A DNA stretch of 8,713 nt. Origin: an uncultured Frankineae bacterium (GTDB lineage: Bacteria > Actinomycetota > Actinomycetes > Mycobacteriales > SCTD01). A program made the position numbers and the translations under genes. Below, in pieces: positions 1 to 6,729 of this stretch. The stretch lies in NCBI GenBank assembly GCA_902805805.1, contig CADCUE010000198.1, positions 1 to 8,713 on the forward strand, read 5' to 3'. The stretch's first letter is position 1. Every line of letters starts with the position of its first letter. A model generated the notes under the pieces. That model saw only the letters and a list, made by a program, of their open reading frames with translations, was not told the origin of the DNA and searched no databases.

Positions 1-1021
1 TGGCGGTGGTGACCGCGCCGTCGCGCAGGTCTCGCACGGCGCCGGAGCGCAGCGGGACGACGCAGCCGAAGCAGATGCCCATGCGGCAGCCGGAAGGCAT
101 CAGCACGCCGGCGGCCTCACCGGACTCGAGCAGGGGCGTGGCACCCCCGGACTCGACGGTGACGCCGCTGCGGCTGAAGGTCGCGGTCCCGCCGCTGCCC
201 GTGGCCAGCGCGGCGAGCCGGAAGCGCTCGGTGTGCAGGCGGTCTGCGAGGCCCTGCTCGGCCCAGTGCGCCTCGAGCGTGTCGAGCAGCTCGGCCGGTC
301 CGCACGCCCAGGTCTGCCGCTCGGCGAGGTCCGGCACGAGAGCGGTCAGGCCCTCGACGTCCAGGCGCCCCTCGAGGCGGCTGTGCCGCTCGACGAGCCG
401 GATGCGACCGGCGGCGGCCAGAGCCCGCAGCTCGCCGCCGAAGACGACGTCGGCGGGGGTCGGGGCGGTGTGGACGACGACGACGTCCTCGAGCTCGTGG
501 ACGGCGTTGCGCAGCATGCCCATGACGGGGGTGATGCCGCTCCCCGCGGTCACGAACAGGACCCGGGCGGGGCGCTGCTCCGGCAGGACGAAGTCGCCGG
601 TCGCCTGGTCGAGCTGGACCACGAGCCCGGGCTGCGCGCGCCGCACGAGGAAGCTGCTGACGGTGCCGCCGGGGAGAGCCTTGACCGTCACGGCGATGCA
701 CCCGTCGGGGTGCGAGAGCGACGAGGTGAGCGAGTAGGTGCGCCACTGCCGGACGCCGTCGACGTCGACGCCGATGCGGACGTACTGGCCCGGCGTGTGC
801 GCTCTCCAGCCGCGACCCGGCTTGATCACCACGGTGACGGCGTCGCGCGTCTCCGGCCGGATCTCGACGATCCGACCGCGCAGGCCGTTGCTCGACCGCA
901 GCGGGTCGATGAGGTCGATGTAGTCGGCGGGCACGAGCGGCGTGACGACCATCTCGGCCAGCATGCCGACGCGCTCACGCAACCGCCCGAGAACGGGACG
1001 AGTGGGGGCAGGTGCGGTCAT
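1..1021 (-). CDS. Ferredoxin reductase-type flavoprotein with C-terminal 2Fe-2S domain (partial, 3' end missing)
   Basis: Reading the minus strand from ATG at 1021-1019 gives an open frame of 340 codons that leaves the window at its left edge, so the C-terminus is missing. Domains in order are: an N-terminal extension (about 1-45); an FAD-binding barrel with the RxYS motif (R94-T-Y-S97); a NAD(P)H-binding domain with GSGITP (160-165) and CGP (240-242); and a plant-type ferredoxin domain with cysteines C312, C317 and C320 (CxxxxCxxC). The fourth cluster cysteine should lie just outside the window. The family moves electrons from NAD(P)H through FAD and the iron-sulfur cluster to a partner oxygenase or desaturase. 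The long N-terminus and domain order resemble the actinobacterial Rv3230c type, the partner of the stearoyl-CoA desaturase DesA3 (family knowledge). I infer that a desaturase gene may follow to the left. No clear Shine-Dalgarno precedes the ATG, so the mRNA may be leaderless. It is divergent from the PucR-type regulator. Hydroxylase or ring-oxygenase reductases are the alternative. Confidence 0.93.
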   Translation of the reverse strand, partial: MTAPAPTRPVLGRLRERVGMLAEMVVTPLVPADYIDLIDPLRSSNGLRGRIVEIRPETRDAVTVVIKPGRGWRAHTPGQYVRIGVDVDGVRQWRTYSLTSSLSHPDGCIAVTVKALPGGTVSSFLVRRAQPGLVVQLDQATGDFVLPEQRPARVLFVTAGSGITPVMGMLRNAVHELEDVVVVHTAPTPADVVFGGELRALAAAGRIRLVERHSRLEGRLDVEGLTALVPDLAERQTWACGPAELLDTLEAHWAEQGLADRLHTERFRLAALATGSGGTATFSRSGVTVESGGATPLLESGEAAGVLMPSGCRMGICFGCVVPLRSGAVRDLRDGAVTTA

Positions 1022-1039
1022 GTACTCAGTCTGCCCACT

Positions 1040-1064
1040 GCACGGGCTAGTCTCGTAGCCGTGC
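1040..1064. promoter_or_regulatory. Imperfect inverted repeat in the divergent promoter region (candidate operator)
   Basis: Arms GCACGGGCTA (1040-1049) and TAGCCGTGC (1056-1064) pair over nine base pairs, with one unpaired G at 1044 and the 6-base spacer GTCTCG. The left arm and spacer overlap TAGTCT (1048-1053), a possible -10 box for the rightward gene, though no good -35 is visible. Lying between two divergent genes, the site could control either or both. Its function is inferred from position and symmetry only. Confidence 0.4.
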
Positions 1065-1085
1065 GGGGTGAGCCGGAGCGCTTCA

Positions 1086-1104
1086 ACTGTTCGCGGAGAA
1101 CAGT
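1086..1104. promoter_or_regulatory. Perfect 7-bp inverted repeat overlapping the ribosome binding site of the PucR-type gene
   Basis: ACTGTTC and GAACAGT are perfect inverted copies separated by GCGGA. The 3' half contains the presumed Shine-Dalgarno GGAGA (1095-1099), which sits eight bases before the GTG start at 1108. A protein bound here would block transcription elongation, and in the RNA the same dyad could fold and hide the ribosome site. The order GTTC...GAAC is opposite to that of an actinobacterial LexA box (GAAC...GTTC), so I do not call it an SOS box. The best guess is an autoregulatory operator. Confidence 0.5.
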
Positions 1105-1107
1105 CTC

Positions 1108-2331
1108 GTGACCGAGGTGACGGCGCCCGCCACGGGTACGGGCGGTCTCGCCCTCGACCCGCAGATCGCGGCCAGCCTCCGCGACCACCTGCCGCGGGTG
1201 GCCGAGCAGACCGTCGAGGCGGTCATGGCGGAGGTGCCAGGCTACGCCGGAGCGCTCAAGGGCGAGATGCGGGCCAACATCGAGCTGGCCGTGCAGACGG
1301 CGCTCGGAGCGTTCCTGCGGCTGGCCGAGCAGTCCAAGGACTCCGATCCGAGCACGCCGCTGCAGCCCGCGCTCGAGGGGGCCTACGCGCTGGGACGCGG
1401 TGAGGCGCGCAGCGGACGGGCCATGGACGCGCTGCTCGCGGCCTACCGCGTCGGCGCCCGGGTGTCCTGGCGTGAGCTGTCCGGCACCGCCGTCGACCTG
1501 GACCTGCCTGCGTCGACGGTGGCGCAGTTCGCCGAGCTCGTGTTCGCGTACATCGACCAGCTGTCCGCCGCGAGCGTCGCCGGGCACACCGACGAGCTCG
1601 CGACCACCGGTCGGGTGCTGCAGCGCTACCTGGAGCGGCTGGGACAGGACCTGCTGGCCGGTGCCTCCGCCGACGCGCTGCGGGCCAGTGCCGAGCGGGC
1701 CGACTGGACCCCTCCGGAGACGCTGACGGCCGTCCTGCTGCCCTCTGTGCGCGTGCGGGGCGTGGTCGCGCTGCTCGACCCGCGGACCCTGATCGTCTCC
1801 GGTGACCTGGCGGGCCTGGAGAGCGGGAGCGAGTCGCTGGCCGTGCTGCTCGTGCCGGACGCCGCCGGGGTGGGCCGCAGCCAGCTGCTGCGCGTGCTGC
1901 AGGGCCGGCCGGGCGTGGTCGGTCCCATCCGGCCCTGGGCGCTGGTGGCCTCCTCCTACCGCCGGGCGGTCCGGGCCCTGGAGCTGGCTCCCGCGGGCGA
2001 GCTCGTCGACACCGACGAGCACCTGGCCGCACTCGTGCTCGGGGCCGACCCGGAAGCGCTGGAGGACCTGCGCGCCCGGGTGCTGGCGCCGCTGTCCGCG
2101 GTCAAGCCGGGCACCGCCGAGCGGCTGGCCGAGACGCTGCGCTCGTGGCTGCTGCACCAGGGCCGCCGCGAGGAGGTCGCCGCCGACCTCGTCGTGCACC
2201 CGCAGACGGTCCGCTACCGCATGACCCAGCTGCGGGAGCTGTACGGCGACCGCCTCACCGATCCGGCGACGGTCCTCGAGCTGACCGTCGCGCTGGCCCT
2301 GCCGCCCCGTGAGGATCGGCCGGCGGGTTGA
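1108..2331 (+). CDS. PucR/CdaR-type transcriptional regulator with C-terminal helix-turn-helix
   Basis: The product is 407 residues from a GTG start with GGAGA eight bases upstream. The C-terminus (about 339-398) is a PucR-type helix-turn-helix: it contains the segment AETLRSWLLHQGRREEVAAD followed by the recognition part VVHPQTVRYRMTQLRELYG (362-380), a strongly conserved pattern in this family. The N-terminal part (about 20-165) is helical and resembles the RsbRD-like N-terminal domain often seen in actinobacterial members. The middle (about 205-300) looks like the degenerate GGDEF-like domain of CdaR/PucR proteins. I see no membrane segment, so it should be a cytoplasmic DNA-binding protein. 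It is divergent from the 2Fe-2S reductase, and the two inverted repeats in the gap suggest that it controls itself and the reductase (inference). The effector is unknown. Its stop lies 38 bases before the tetR start, but tetR appears to have its own promoter. Confidence 0.92.
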   Translation: MTEVTAPATGTGGLALDPQIAASLRDHLPRVAEQTVEAVMAEVPGYAGALKGEMRANIELAVQTALGAFLRLAEQSKDSDPSTPLQPALEGAYALGRGEARSGRAMDALLAAYRVGARVSWRELSGTAVDLDLPASTVAQFAELVFAYIDQLSAASVAGHTDELATTGRVLQRYLERLGQDLLAGASADALRASAERADWTPPETLTAVLLPSVRVRGVVALLDPRTLIVSGDLAGLESGSESLAVLLVPDAAGVGRSQLLRVLQGRPGVVGPIRPWALVASSYRRAVRALELAPAGELVDTDEHLAALVLGADPEALEDLRARVLAPLSAVKPGTAERLAETLRSWLLHQGRREEVAADLVVHPQTVRYRMTQLRELYGDRLTDPATVLELTVALALPPREDRPAG

Positions 2332-2334
2332 CGC

Positions 2335-2370
2335 TTGTGAGTGAGTGCTCACTCATCTAGGCTCGGAGCG
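2335..2370 (+). promoter_or_regulatory. Predicted promoter of the tetR-ABC-ABC operon giving a leaderless mRNA
   Basis: TTGTGA (2335-2340) and TAGGCT (2358-2363) are 17 bases apart and fit -35 and -10 boxes. Transcription would begin about seven bases after the -10, at or next to the GTG start at 2370. The only Shine-Dalgarno-like run, GGAG (2365-2368), is one base from the GTG and too close to work, which also favours a leaderless message. An alternative -35, TTGACG at 2328-2333, overlaps the pucR stop but would need a -10 at the weaker ACTCAT (2351-2356). Confidence 0.55.
2338..2355. promoter_or_regulatory. TetR-type operator (perfect 8-bp arms)
   Basis: TGAGTGAG and CTCACTCA are perfect inverted copies separated by TG. 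The 18-bp dyad lies almost entirely in the spacer between the predicted -35 and -10 boxes of the tetR promoter, so a bound repressor would exclude RNA polymerase. Its size and symmetry are typical of TetR-family operators, and the adjacent gene encodes such a repressor. I infer that the site is its autoregulatory operator and controls the whole exporter operon. Confidence 0.75.
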
Positions 2371-2984
2371 TGACCGGTCCTCCCGACGCCTGCGCACGGC
2401 CGTCCCGCGCGACCGCCCTCCCGCCCGACGAGCGGCGGCAGGCGATCGTCGACGCGGTCGTGCCCCTGCTCGTCGAGCACGGCACGCAGGTGACGACCCG
2501 GCAGATCGCCGAGGCGGCCGGCGTGGCCGAGGGCACGCTGTTCCGCGTCTTCGACGACAAGGCGGCGCTGCTGCACGCGGCGGCCCACTCGCTGCTCGAC
2601 CCGGTCCGCACCCGTCAGGCCCTGGCCGGCCTGGGGGAGGAGCTCACGCTCGAGCAGATGGTGCACGCCGTGGCCGAGCAGCAGCTGCGGTCGATGACGC
2701 GGGTGATGGCCGTCCTCATGGCCGTGCGGGGGACTGGCCGCCCGCAGGGGTCGGGCAGACCGGGACCTCCGGCGTTCGTCGTGGAGTCCTCCCGGGTGCT
2801 CCTGGAGGAGCTGACCACGCTGTTCGGGCGCTACTCCGACCAGCTGCGCGTCGAGCCGGCCCGCGCGGCTCTCGCCCTGCGCGCGCTCGTGTTCGGCTCC
2901 CGGCAGCCGTGGGCGCAGGAGACGGACAGCCTGACCAGCGAGGAGATCGCCACGATCCTGCTCGCCGGTGTGCGGAGGGCCTGA
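2370..2984 (+). CDS. TetR-family transcriptional repressor of the ABC exporter operon
   Basis: The product is 204 residues, a usual TetR length. The helix-turn-helix spans roughly 21-70, with VTTRQIAEAAGVAEGTLFRV (41-60) followed by FDDKAAL, the signature of TetR N-termini. The remainder is the variable helical ligand-binding and dimerisation domain, with a Gly/Pro-rich loop near 121-134. GTG at 2370 is the only sensible start, because the next in-frame start codon falls inside the first DNA-binding helix. The stop overlaps the first ABC gene by one base (TGATG), so the genes are cotranscribed and probably coupled in translation. With the palindrome at 2338-2355 this is the standard layout of a drug- or metabolite-responsive repressor controlling its own exporter. 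The ligand cannot be predicted from sequence. Confidence 0.93.
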   Translation: MTGPPDACARPSRATALPPDERRQAIVDAVVPLLVEHGTQVTTRQIAEAAGVAEGTLFRVFDDKAALLHAAAHSLLDPVRTRQALAGLGEELTLEQMVHAVAEQQLRSMTRVMAVLMAVRGTGRPQGSGRPGPPAFVVESSRVLLEELTTLFGRYSDQLRVEPARAALALRALVFGSRQPWAQETDSLTSEEIATILLAGVRRA

Positions 2985-4717
2985 TGCTGCTGCGGGTCCT
3001 GCGCACCTTCCTCGAGCCCTACCGCAGGCCCCTGCTCGCCGTGGTCGCGCTGCAGCTGGTCGGCACCGCCGCGGTGCTCTACCTGCCGAGCCTCAACGCC
3101 GACATCATCGACCGCGGTGTCGCGCGCGCCGACCCCGGCTACGTCCTGCGCACCGGCGCCACCATGCTGGCCGTCTCGCTGGTGCAGGTCGTCTGCACGG
3201 TGGCTGCCGTGTGGTTCGGAGCCCGTACGGCGATGAGCTTCGGGCGCGACCTGCGCGCCCGGCTGTTCGCCCACGTCGGCTCGTTCTCGGCGCGGGAGGT
3301 GGCGGCCTTCGGCGCGCCGTCCCTCATCACGCGGACCACGAACGACGTGCAGCAGGTGCAGATGCTCGTCCTGACGTCCTGCACCATGCTGGTCGCCGCC
3401 CCGATCATGATGGTCGGCGGCGTGCTGATGGCCATGCGCGAGGACCTCGGCCTGTCCTGGCTGCTCGCCGTGAGCGTGCCCGTGCTCTGCCTCACCGTCG
3501 CCGTGATCGTCTCCCGCATGATCCCCGGCTTCCGCCTCGTGCAGGTGCGCATCGACGAGGTCAACCGGGTGCTGCGCGAGCAGATCTCCGGCATCCGGGT
3601 CGTCCGTGCCTTCGCGCGGGAGCCGTACGAAGCAGCTCGCTTCGGCGCGGCGAACACCGAGCTGACGTCCGTGGCGCTGTCGGTCGGGCGCTGGATGGCC
3701 CTCATGTTCCCGGCCGTCATGCTCGTCCTCAACCTGTCGAGCGTGGCCGTCCTGTGGTTCGGCGGGCAGCGCGTCGACCAGGGCCTCATGGAGGTCGGCG
3801 CCCTCACGGCGTTCCTGGCCTACCTGCTGCAGATCCTCATGGCCGTCATGATGGCGACGTTCCTGCTCGTGCTGGTCCCGCGGGCCGCGGTGTGCGCGGA
3901 GCGCATCGCCGAGGTGCTCGACACCGACTCCTCCGTCGTCCCGCCCGCCGAGCCCGTCACGGCCCTGGTCGGGCCGGTCGGCGTGGAGTTCCGGGCCGTC
4001 GAGCTGCGCTACCCGGGGGCGAGCGACCCGGTGCTCCAGGACGTCGCCTTCACCGCGCGACCGGGCCAGACCACCGCGATCATCGGCTCGACGGGCGCCG
4101 GCAAGACCACGCTGCTGAACCTGGTCCCGCGCCTGTTCGACGTCACGGCCGGAGCCGTCCTCGTGGGCGGCGTGGACGTCCGCCGGCTCGACCCCGAGCT
4201 GCTGTGGAGCACGCTCGGCCTCGTCCCGCAGAAGGCGTTCCTGTTCTCCGGCACGGTCGCGAGCAACCTGCGCTACGGCAAGCCGGACGCCTCGGAGGCC
4301 GAGCTGTGGGCGGCGCTCGAGGTGGCGCAGGCGCGGGAGTTCGTGGAGGCGCTCGCCGGCGGGCTGGAGGCGACGGTCACGCAGGGCGGCACGAACCTGT
4401 CCGGCGGGCAGCGCCAGCGCCTGGCCATCGCCCGCGCCGTGGTGCGCCGCCCGGCCGTCTACCTGTTCGACGACGCCTTCTCCGCGCTCGACCTGGCGAC
4501 CGACGCCCGTCTGCGCCGGGCGCTGCGGCCGATCACCCGGTCGGCGACGGTCGTCCTGGTCGCCCAGCGGGTCACCTCGATCCTGGACGCGGACCAGATC
4601 CTGGTCCTCGAGGACGGCGCGGTGGTCGGCCGGGGGACCCACGACGAGCTGCTGAGCACCTGCCCGACCTACCAGGAGATCGTCGCCTCGCAGCTGAGCG
4701 TCCAGGGCGTCGCGTGA
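2984..4717 (+). CDS. ABC exporter half-transporter, subunit with degenerate ATPase site
   Basis: The product is 577 residues: a six-helix exporter membrane domain (about 1-310) fused to a nucleotide-binding domain (about 325-577). Visible motifs are Walker A GSTGAGKTT (368-376), Q-loop Q416, a canonical signature LSGGQ (472-476) and Walker B YLFDD (493-497). Two key residues differ from active ATPases: D497 replaces the catalytic Glu, and Q528 replaces the switch-loop His (VAQRVTSI instead of the usual AHRLSTI). These changes mark the degenerate-site subunit of heterodimeric exporters such as TM287/288, LmrCD and BmrCD (family knowledge). The partner should be the next gene. The ATG at 2984 has GGAGGG (2974-2979) four bases upstream and overlaps the tetR stop. 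An actinobacterial comparison is the Rv1273c/Rv1272c pair. The likely role is export of a hydrophobic drug, lipid or peptide across the membrane. The substrate is unknown. Confidence 0.94.
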   Translation: MLLRVLRTFLEPYRRPLLAVVALQLVGTAAVLYLPSLNADIIDRGVARADPGYVLRTGATMLAVSLVQVVCTVAAVWFGARTAMSFGRDLRARLFAHVGSFSAREVAAFGAPSLITRTTNDVQQVQMLVLTSCTMLVAAPIMMVGGVLMAMREDLGLSWLLAVSVPVLCLTVAVIVSRMIPGFRLVQVRIDEVNRVLREQISGIRVVRAFAREPYEAARFGAANTELTSVALSVGRWMALMFPAVMLVLNLSSVAVLWFGGQRVDQGLMEVGALTAFLAYLLQILMAVMMATFLLVLVPRAAVCAERIAEVLDTDSSVVPPAEPVTALVGPVGVEFRAVELRYPGASDPVLQDVAFTARPGQTTAIIGSTGAGKTTLLNLVPRLFDVTAGAVLVGGVDVRRLDPELLWSTLGLVPQKAFLFSGTVASNLRYGKPDASEAELWAALEVAQAREFVEALAGGLEATVTQGGTNLSGGQRQRLAIARAVVRRPAVYLFDDAFSALDLATDARLRRALRPITRSATVVLVAQRVTSILDADQILVLEDGAVVGRGTHDELLSTCPTYQEIVASQLSVQGVA

Positions 4718-6690
4718 CGGCGGTGCGCCCGGGTGGCGCGATGAAGGTCACCGAGCGCATCGAGGGCGGCCACGGACCCGGCCGGGGGCCGTTCGGGGGC
4801 GCGATGGTCGCTCAGCGGTCGATGGACTTCCGGCCCTCGGCCCGACGCGTCGTCCGTCGGCTGCGCCCTGAGCAGGGACGGGTCGTCGCGGTCGTGGCCC
4901 TGGCCGTCGTCAGCGTCGGGCTGTCGGTCCTGGGGCCGAAGATCCTGGGCCGGGCGACCGACCTCGTCTTCGCCGGCCTGCTGAGCCGGAGCCTGCCGCC
5001 CGGCCGGAGCAAGGAGCAGGTGGTCGCCGCGGCCGCCGCCGCCGGCGACGAGGACCGCGCGGCGCTGCTCGCCCGGCTGGACCTCGTCCCCGGGACCGGG
5101 GTCGACCTGTCCGCGGTCGGCCGCGTCCTGCTGCTGGCCGTCGCCGTCTACGTCGCGGCGTCGATGCTCGCCTGGCTGCAGGCGTACCTGCTCAACGACG
5201 TCGTGCAGCGGACCGTCTTCCGGCTGCGGGCCGACGTCGCGGACAAGGTCAACCGCCTGCCGCTCGGCTACGTGGACGCCCAGCCCCGCGGTGAGCTGCT
5301 CAGCCGTGTCACCAACGACATCGACAACGTCAGCTCGACGCTCCAGCAGACGCTGAGCGGCCTGCTCACCTCGCTGCTGACCGTCGCGGGCGTCGTCGGC
5401 GTCATGATCTGGATCTCGCCCCTGCTGGCTCTCGTGGCGCTGATCACCGTCCCGCTCACCGTGCTGGTCAGCGGGCTGATCATGAAGCGCTCGCAAGGGC
5501 TGTTCGTCGAGCAGTGGCGGCGCACCGGCCGGCTGAACGCCCACATCGAGGAGTCGATCACCGGCCACGGACTCACCAAGGTCTTCGGTCGCCGCCGCGA
5601 GGTCGAGGCGGTGTTCGACGCCGAGAACGACGAGCTGTTCCGGGCCGGCTTCGGCGCGCAGTTCGTCAGCGGCCTGATCATGCCGGCGGTCACCTTCCTC
5701 GGGAACCTCGGCTACGTCGCCATCGCCGTCCTCGGCGGCGTGCGGGTCGCGACGGGCGCCATGAGCCTCGGCGACGTCCAGGCGTTCGTGCAGTACTCCC
5801 GGCAGTTCAGCCATCCGCTCACGCAGGTCGCCTCGATGGTCAACCTGCTGCAGTCCGGCGTGGCGTCGGCCGAGCGGGTCTTCGAGCTGCTCGACGCCGT
5901 CGAGGAACCGGCCGAGCACACCGGCGCCCTCCCGGACGCCCGGCACCGCGGTGAGGTCGTGTTCGAGGACGTGCACTTCCGCTACTCGCCGGACGTCCCG
6001 CTGCTCGAGGGCCTGTCCCTGGTGGCTCGTCCCGGCCAGACCGTGGCGATCGTGGGCCCCACCGGCGCGGGCAAGACCACGCTGGTCAACCTGGTGATGC
6101 GCTTCTACGACGTGGACGCCGGTCGCATCACCCTCGACGGCACCGACATCTCGCGCCTGCGCAGGGCCGACCTGCGCGGCCGGATCGGCATGGTGCTGCA
6201 GGACACCTGGCTGTTCGCGGGCTCCATCCGCGACAACATCGCGTACGGCCGGCCCGACGCGACCGAGCAGGACGTGCGCGCGGCGGCGCAGGCCACCTTC
6301 GTCGACCGGTTCGTGCACACCCTGCCCGACGGCTACGACACCGTCGTGGACGAGGAGGGCAGCAACCTGTCCGCCGGCGAGCGGCAGCTCATCACGATCG
6401 CGCGGGCGTTCCTGTCCGATCCGGCGCTGCTCATCCTCGACGAGGCGACCAGCTCGGTCGACACGCGCACCGAGGTGCTGGTGCAGCAGGCCATGTCCGC
6501 GCTGCGCACCGACCGCACCAGCTTCGTCATCGCGCACCGGCTGTCCACGATCCGCGACGCGGACCTCATCCTCGTCATGGTCGACGGCCGCATCGTCGAG
6601 CAGGGCAGGCACGACGACCTGGTGGCGGCCGCCGGCCCGTACGCCGGCCTGCACGAGGCGCAGTTCGCCGCGCCGCCGGCGGTGACCTGA
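4714..6690 (+). CDS. ABC exporter half-transporter, catalytically competent partner subunit
   Basis: The product is 658 residues from GTG 4714, which overlaps the previous stop by four bases (GTGA). ATG 4741 (649 residues) and ATG 4804 (628) are possible alternatives, and I prefer the coupled GTG only moderately. A Gly-rich tail (about 1-35) precedes a six-helix membrane domain and a nucleotide-binding domain. Motifs numbered from GTG are Walker A GPTGAGKTT (448-456), altered signature LSAGE (552-556), Walker B LLILDE (572-577) with catalytic E577, D-loop SSVD and switch H608. The altered signature would face the degenerate Walker site of the first subunit, while this Walker A/Glu/His set pairs with that subunit's LSGGQ. 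The pair should therefore form one active and one degenerate ATP site. An unusually long segment between the first two membrane helices (about 90-133) is Ala-rich and charged. The gene ends the tetR-ABC-ABC operon. Confidence 0.93.
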   Translation: MTAVRPGGAMKVTERIEGGHGPGRGPFGGAMVAQRSMDFRPSARRVVRRLRPEQGRVVAVVALAVVSVGLSVLGPKILGRATDLVFAGLLSRSLPPGRSKEQVVAAAAAAGDEDRAALLARLDLVPGTGVDLSAVGRVLLLAVAVYVAASMLAWLQAYLLNDVVQRTVFRLRADVADKVNRLPLGYVDAQPRGELLSRVTNDIDNVSSTLQQTLSGLLTSLLTVAGVVGVMIWISPLLALVALITVPLTVLVSGLIMKRSQGLFVEQWRRTGRLNAHIEESITGHGLTKVFGRRREVEAVFDAENDELFRAGFGAQFVSGLIMPAVTFLGNLGYVAIAVLGGVRVATGAMSLGDVQAFVQYSRQFSHPLTQVASMVNLLQSGVASAERVFELLDAVEEPAEHTGALPDARHRGEVVFEDVHFRYSPDVPLLEGLSLVARPGQTVAIVGPTGAGKTTLVNLVMRFYDVDAGRITLDGTDISRLRRADLRGRIGMVLQDTWLFAGSIRDNIAYGRPDATEQDVRAAAQATFVDRFVHTLPDGYDTVVDEEGSNLSAGERQLITIARAFLSDPALLILDEATSSVDTRTEVLVQQAMSALRTDRTSFVIAHRLSTIRDADLILVMVDGRIVEQGRHDDLVAAAGPYAGLHEAQFAAPPAVT

Positions 6691-6693
6691 CTA

Positions 6694-6713
6694 AGTGGTA
6701 CGGTCGTACCACT
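6694..6713. promoter_or_regulatory. TetR-type operator upstream of the SMR transporter gene (perfect 8-bp arms)
   Basis: AGTGGTAC and GTACCACT are perfect inverted copies around GGTC. The dyad fills most of the 39-bp gap between the second ABC gene and the SMR gene. A weak promoter CTGACT (6687-6692), 17 bases, CACTAT (6710-6715) could surround it, but the implied start site would fall inside the Shine-Dalgarno, so I hold that promoter loosely. A TetR-family gene follows the SMR gene in the same transcript, so I infer an autoregulatory operator. The RNA could form an 8-bp hairpin, but no T-run follows, so a classical terminator is unlikely. Confidence 0.65.
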
Positions 6714-6718
6714 ATCTG

Positions 6719-6725
6719 AGGAGGT
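6719..6725 (+). promoter_or_regulatory. Strong Shine-Dalgarno that decides the SMR start
   Basis: AGGAGGT is a near-perfect match to the 16S rRNA 3' end. It lies four bases before ATG 6730 but only one base before the in-frame GTG 6727, so ATG 6730 is the better start. Confidence 0.75.
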
Positions 6726-6729
6726 CGTG

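Noticed and set aside
1086..1104. LexA/SOS box
   Set aside because: The actinobacterial SOS box has GAAC before GTTC with a four-base spacer. Here the order is GTTC then GAAC with a five-base spacer between longer arms, and no DNA repair gene is nearby.
233..1111. Long plus-strand open frame antisense to the reductase
   Set aside because: Its product is a low-complexity mix of Asp, Arg, Gly and Val without a recognisable domain, typical of a shadow frame in GC-rich DNA. The minus strand reads a complete FAD/NAD/2Fe-2S protein over the same bases.
1018..2352. Long minus-strand open frame opposite the PucR-type gene, 444 residues
   Set aside because: Gln/Arg/Gly/His-rich composition and no domain. 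The plus strand carries a clear PucR helix-turn-helix in a gene with a ribosome site.
2345..2983. Possible N-terminal extension of the first ABC subunit by about 213 residues
   Set aside because: The extension is Arg/Ala/Pro-rich shadow of tetR in another frame. The ATG at 2984 has a Shine-Dalgarno, overlaps the tetR stop and begins a normal exporter N-terminus.
2968..4713. Possible fusion of the second ABC subunit to a long upstream extension
   Set aside because: The upstream part is an Arg/Pro/Ala-rich shadow of subunit 1. GTG 4714 overlaps the previous stop and starts a normal-sized subunit.
4669..6654. Minus-strand open frame of 661 residues opposite the second ABC subunit
   Set aside because: Composition is dominated by Asp, Gly, Gln, His and Arg, the mirror of GC-rich sense codons, with no motif. 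The plus strand has every ABC motif in order.
6694..6713. Rho-independent terminator after the ABC operon
   Set aside because: The hairpin is only eight base pairs and is followed by ACTATCTGAGG, not a T-run. Its position directly before an SMR-tetR operon fits an operator better.
6691..6729. Guanidine riboswitch upstream of the Gdx-like gene
   Set aside because: The whole gap is 39 bases and consists of a single dyad plus the ribosome site. I see no conserved ACGR-loop hairpins or longer aptamer.
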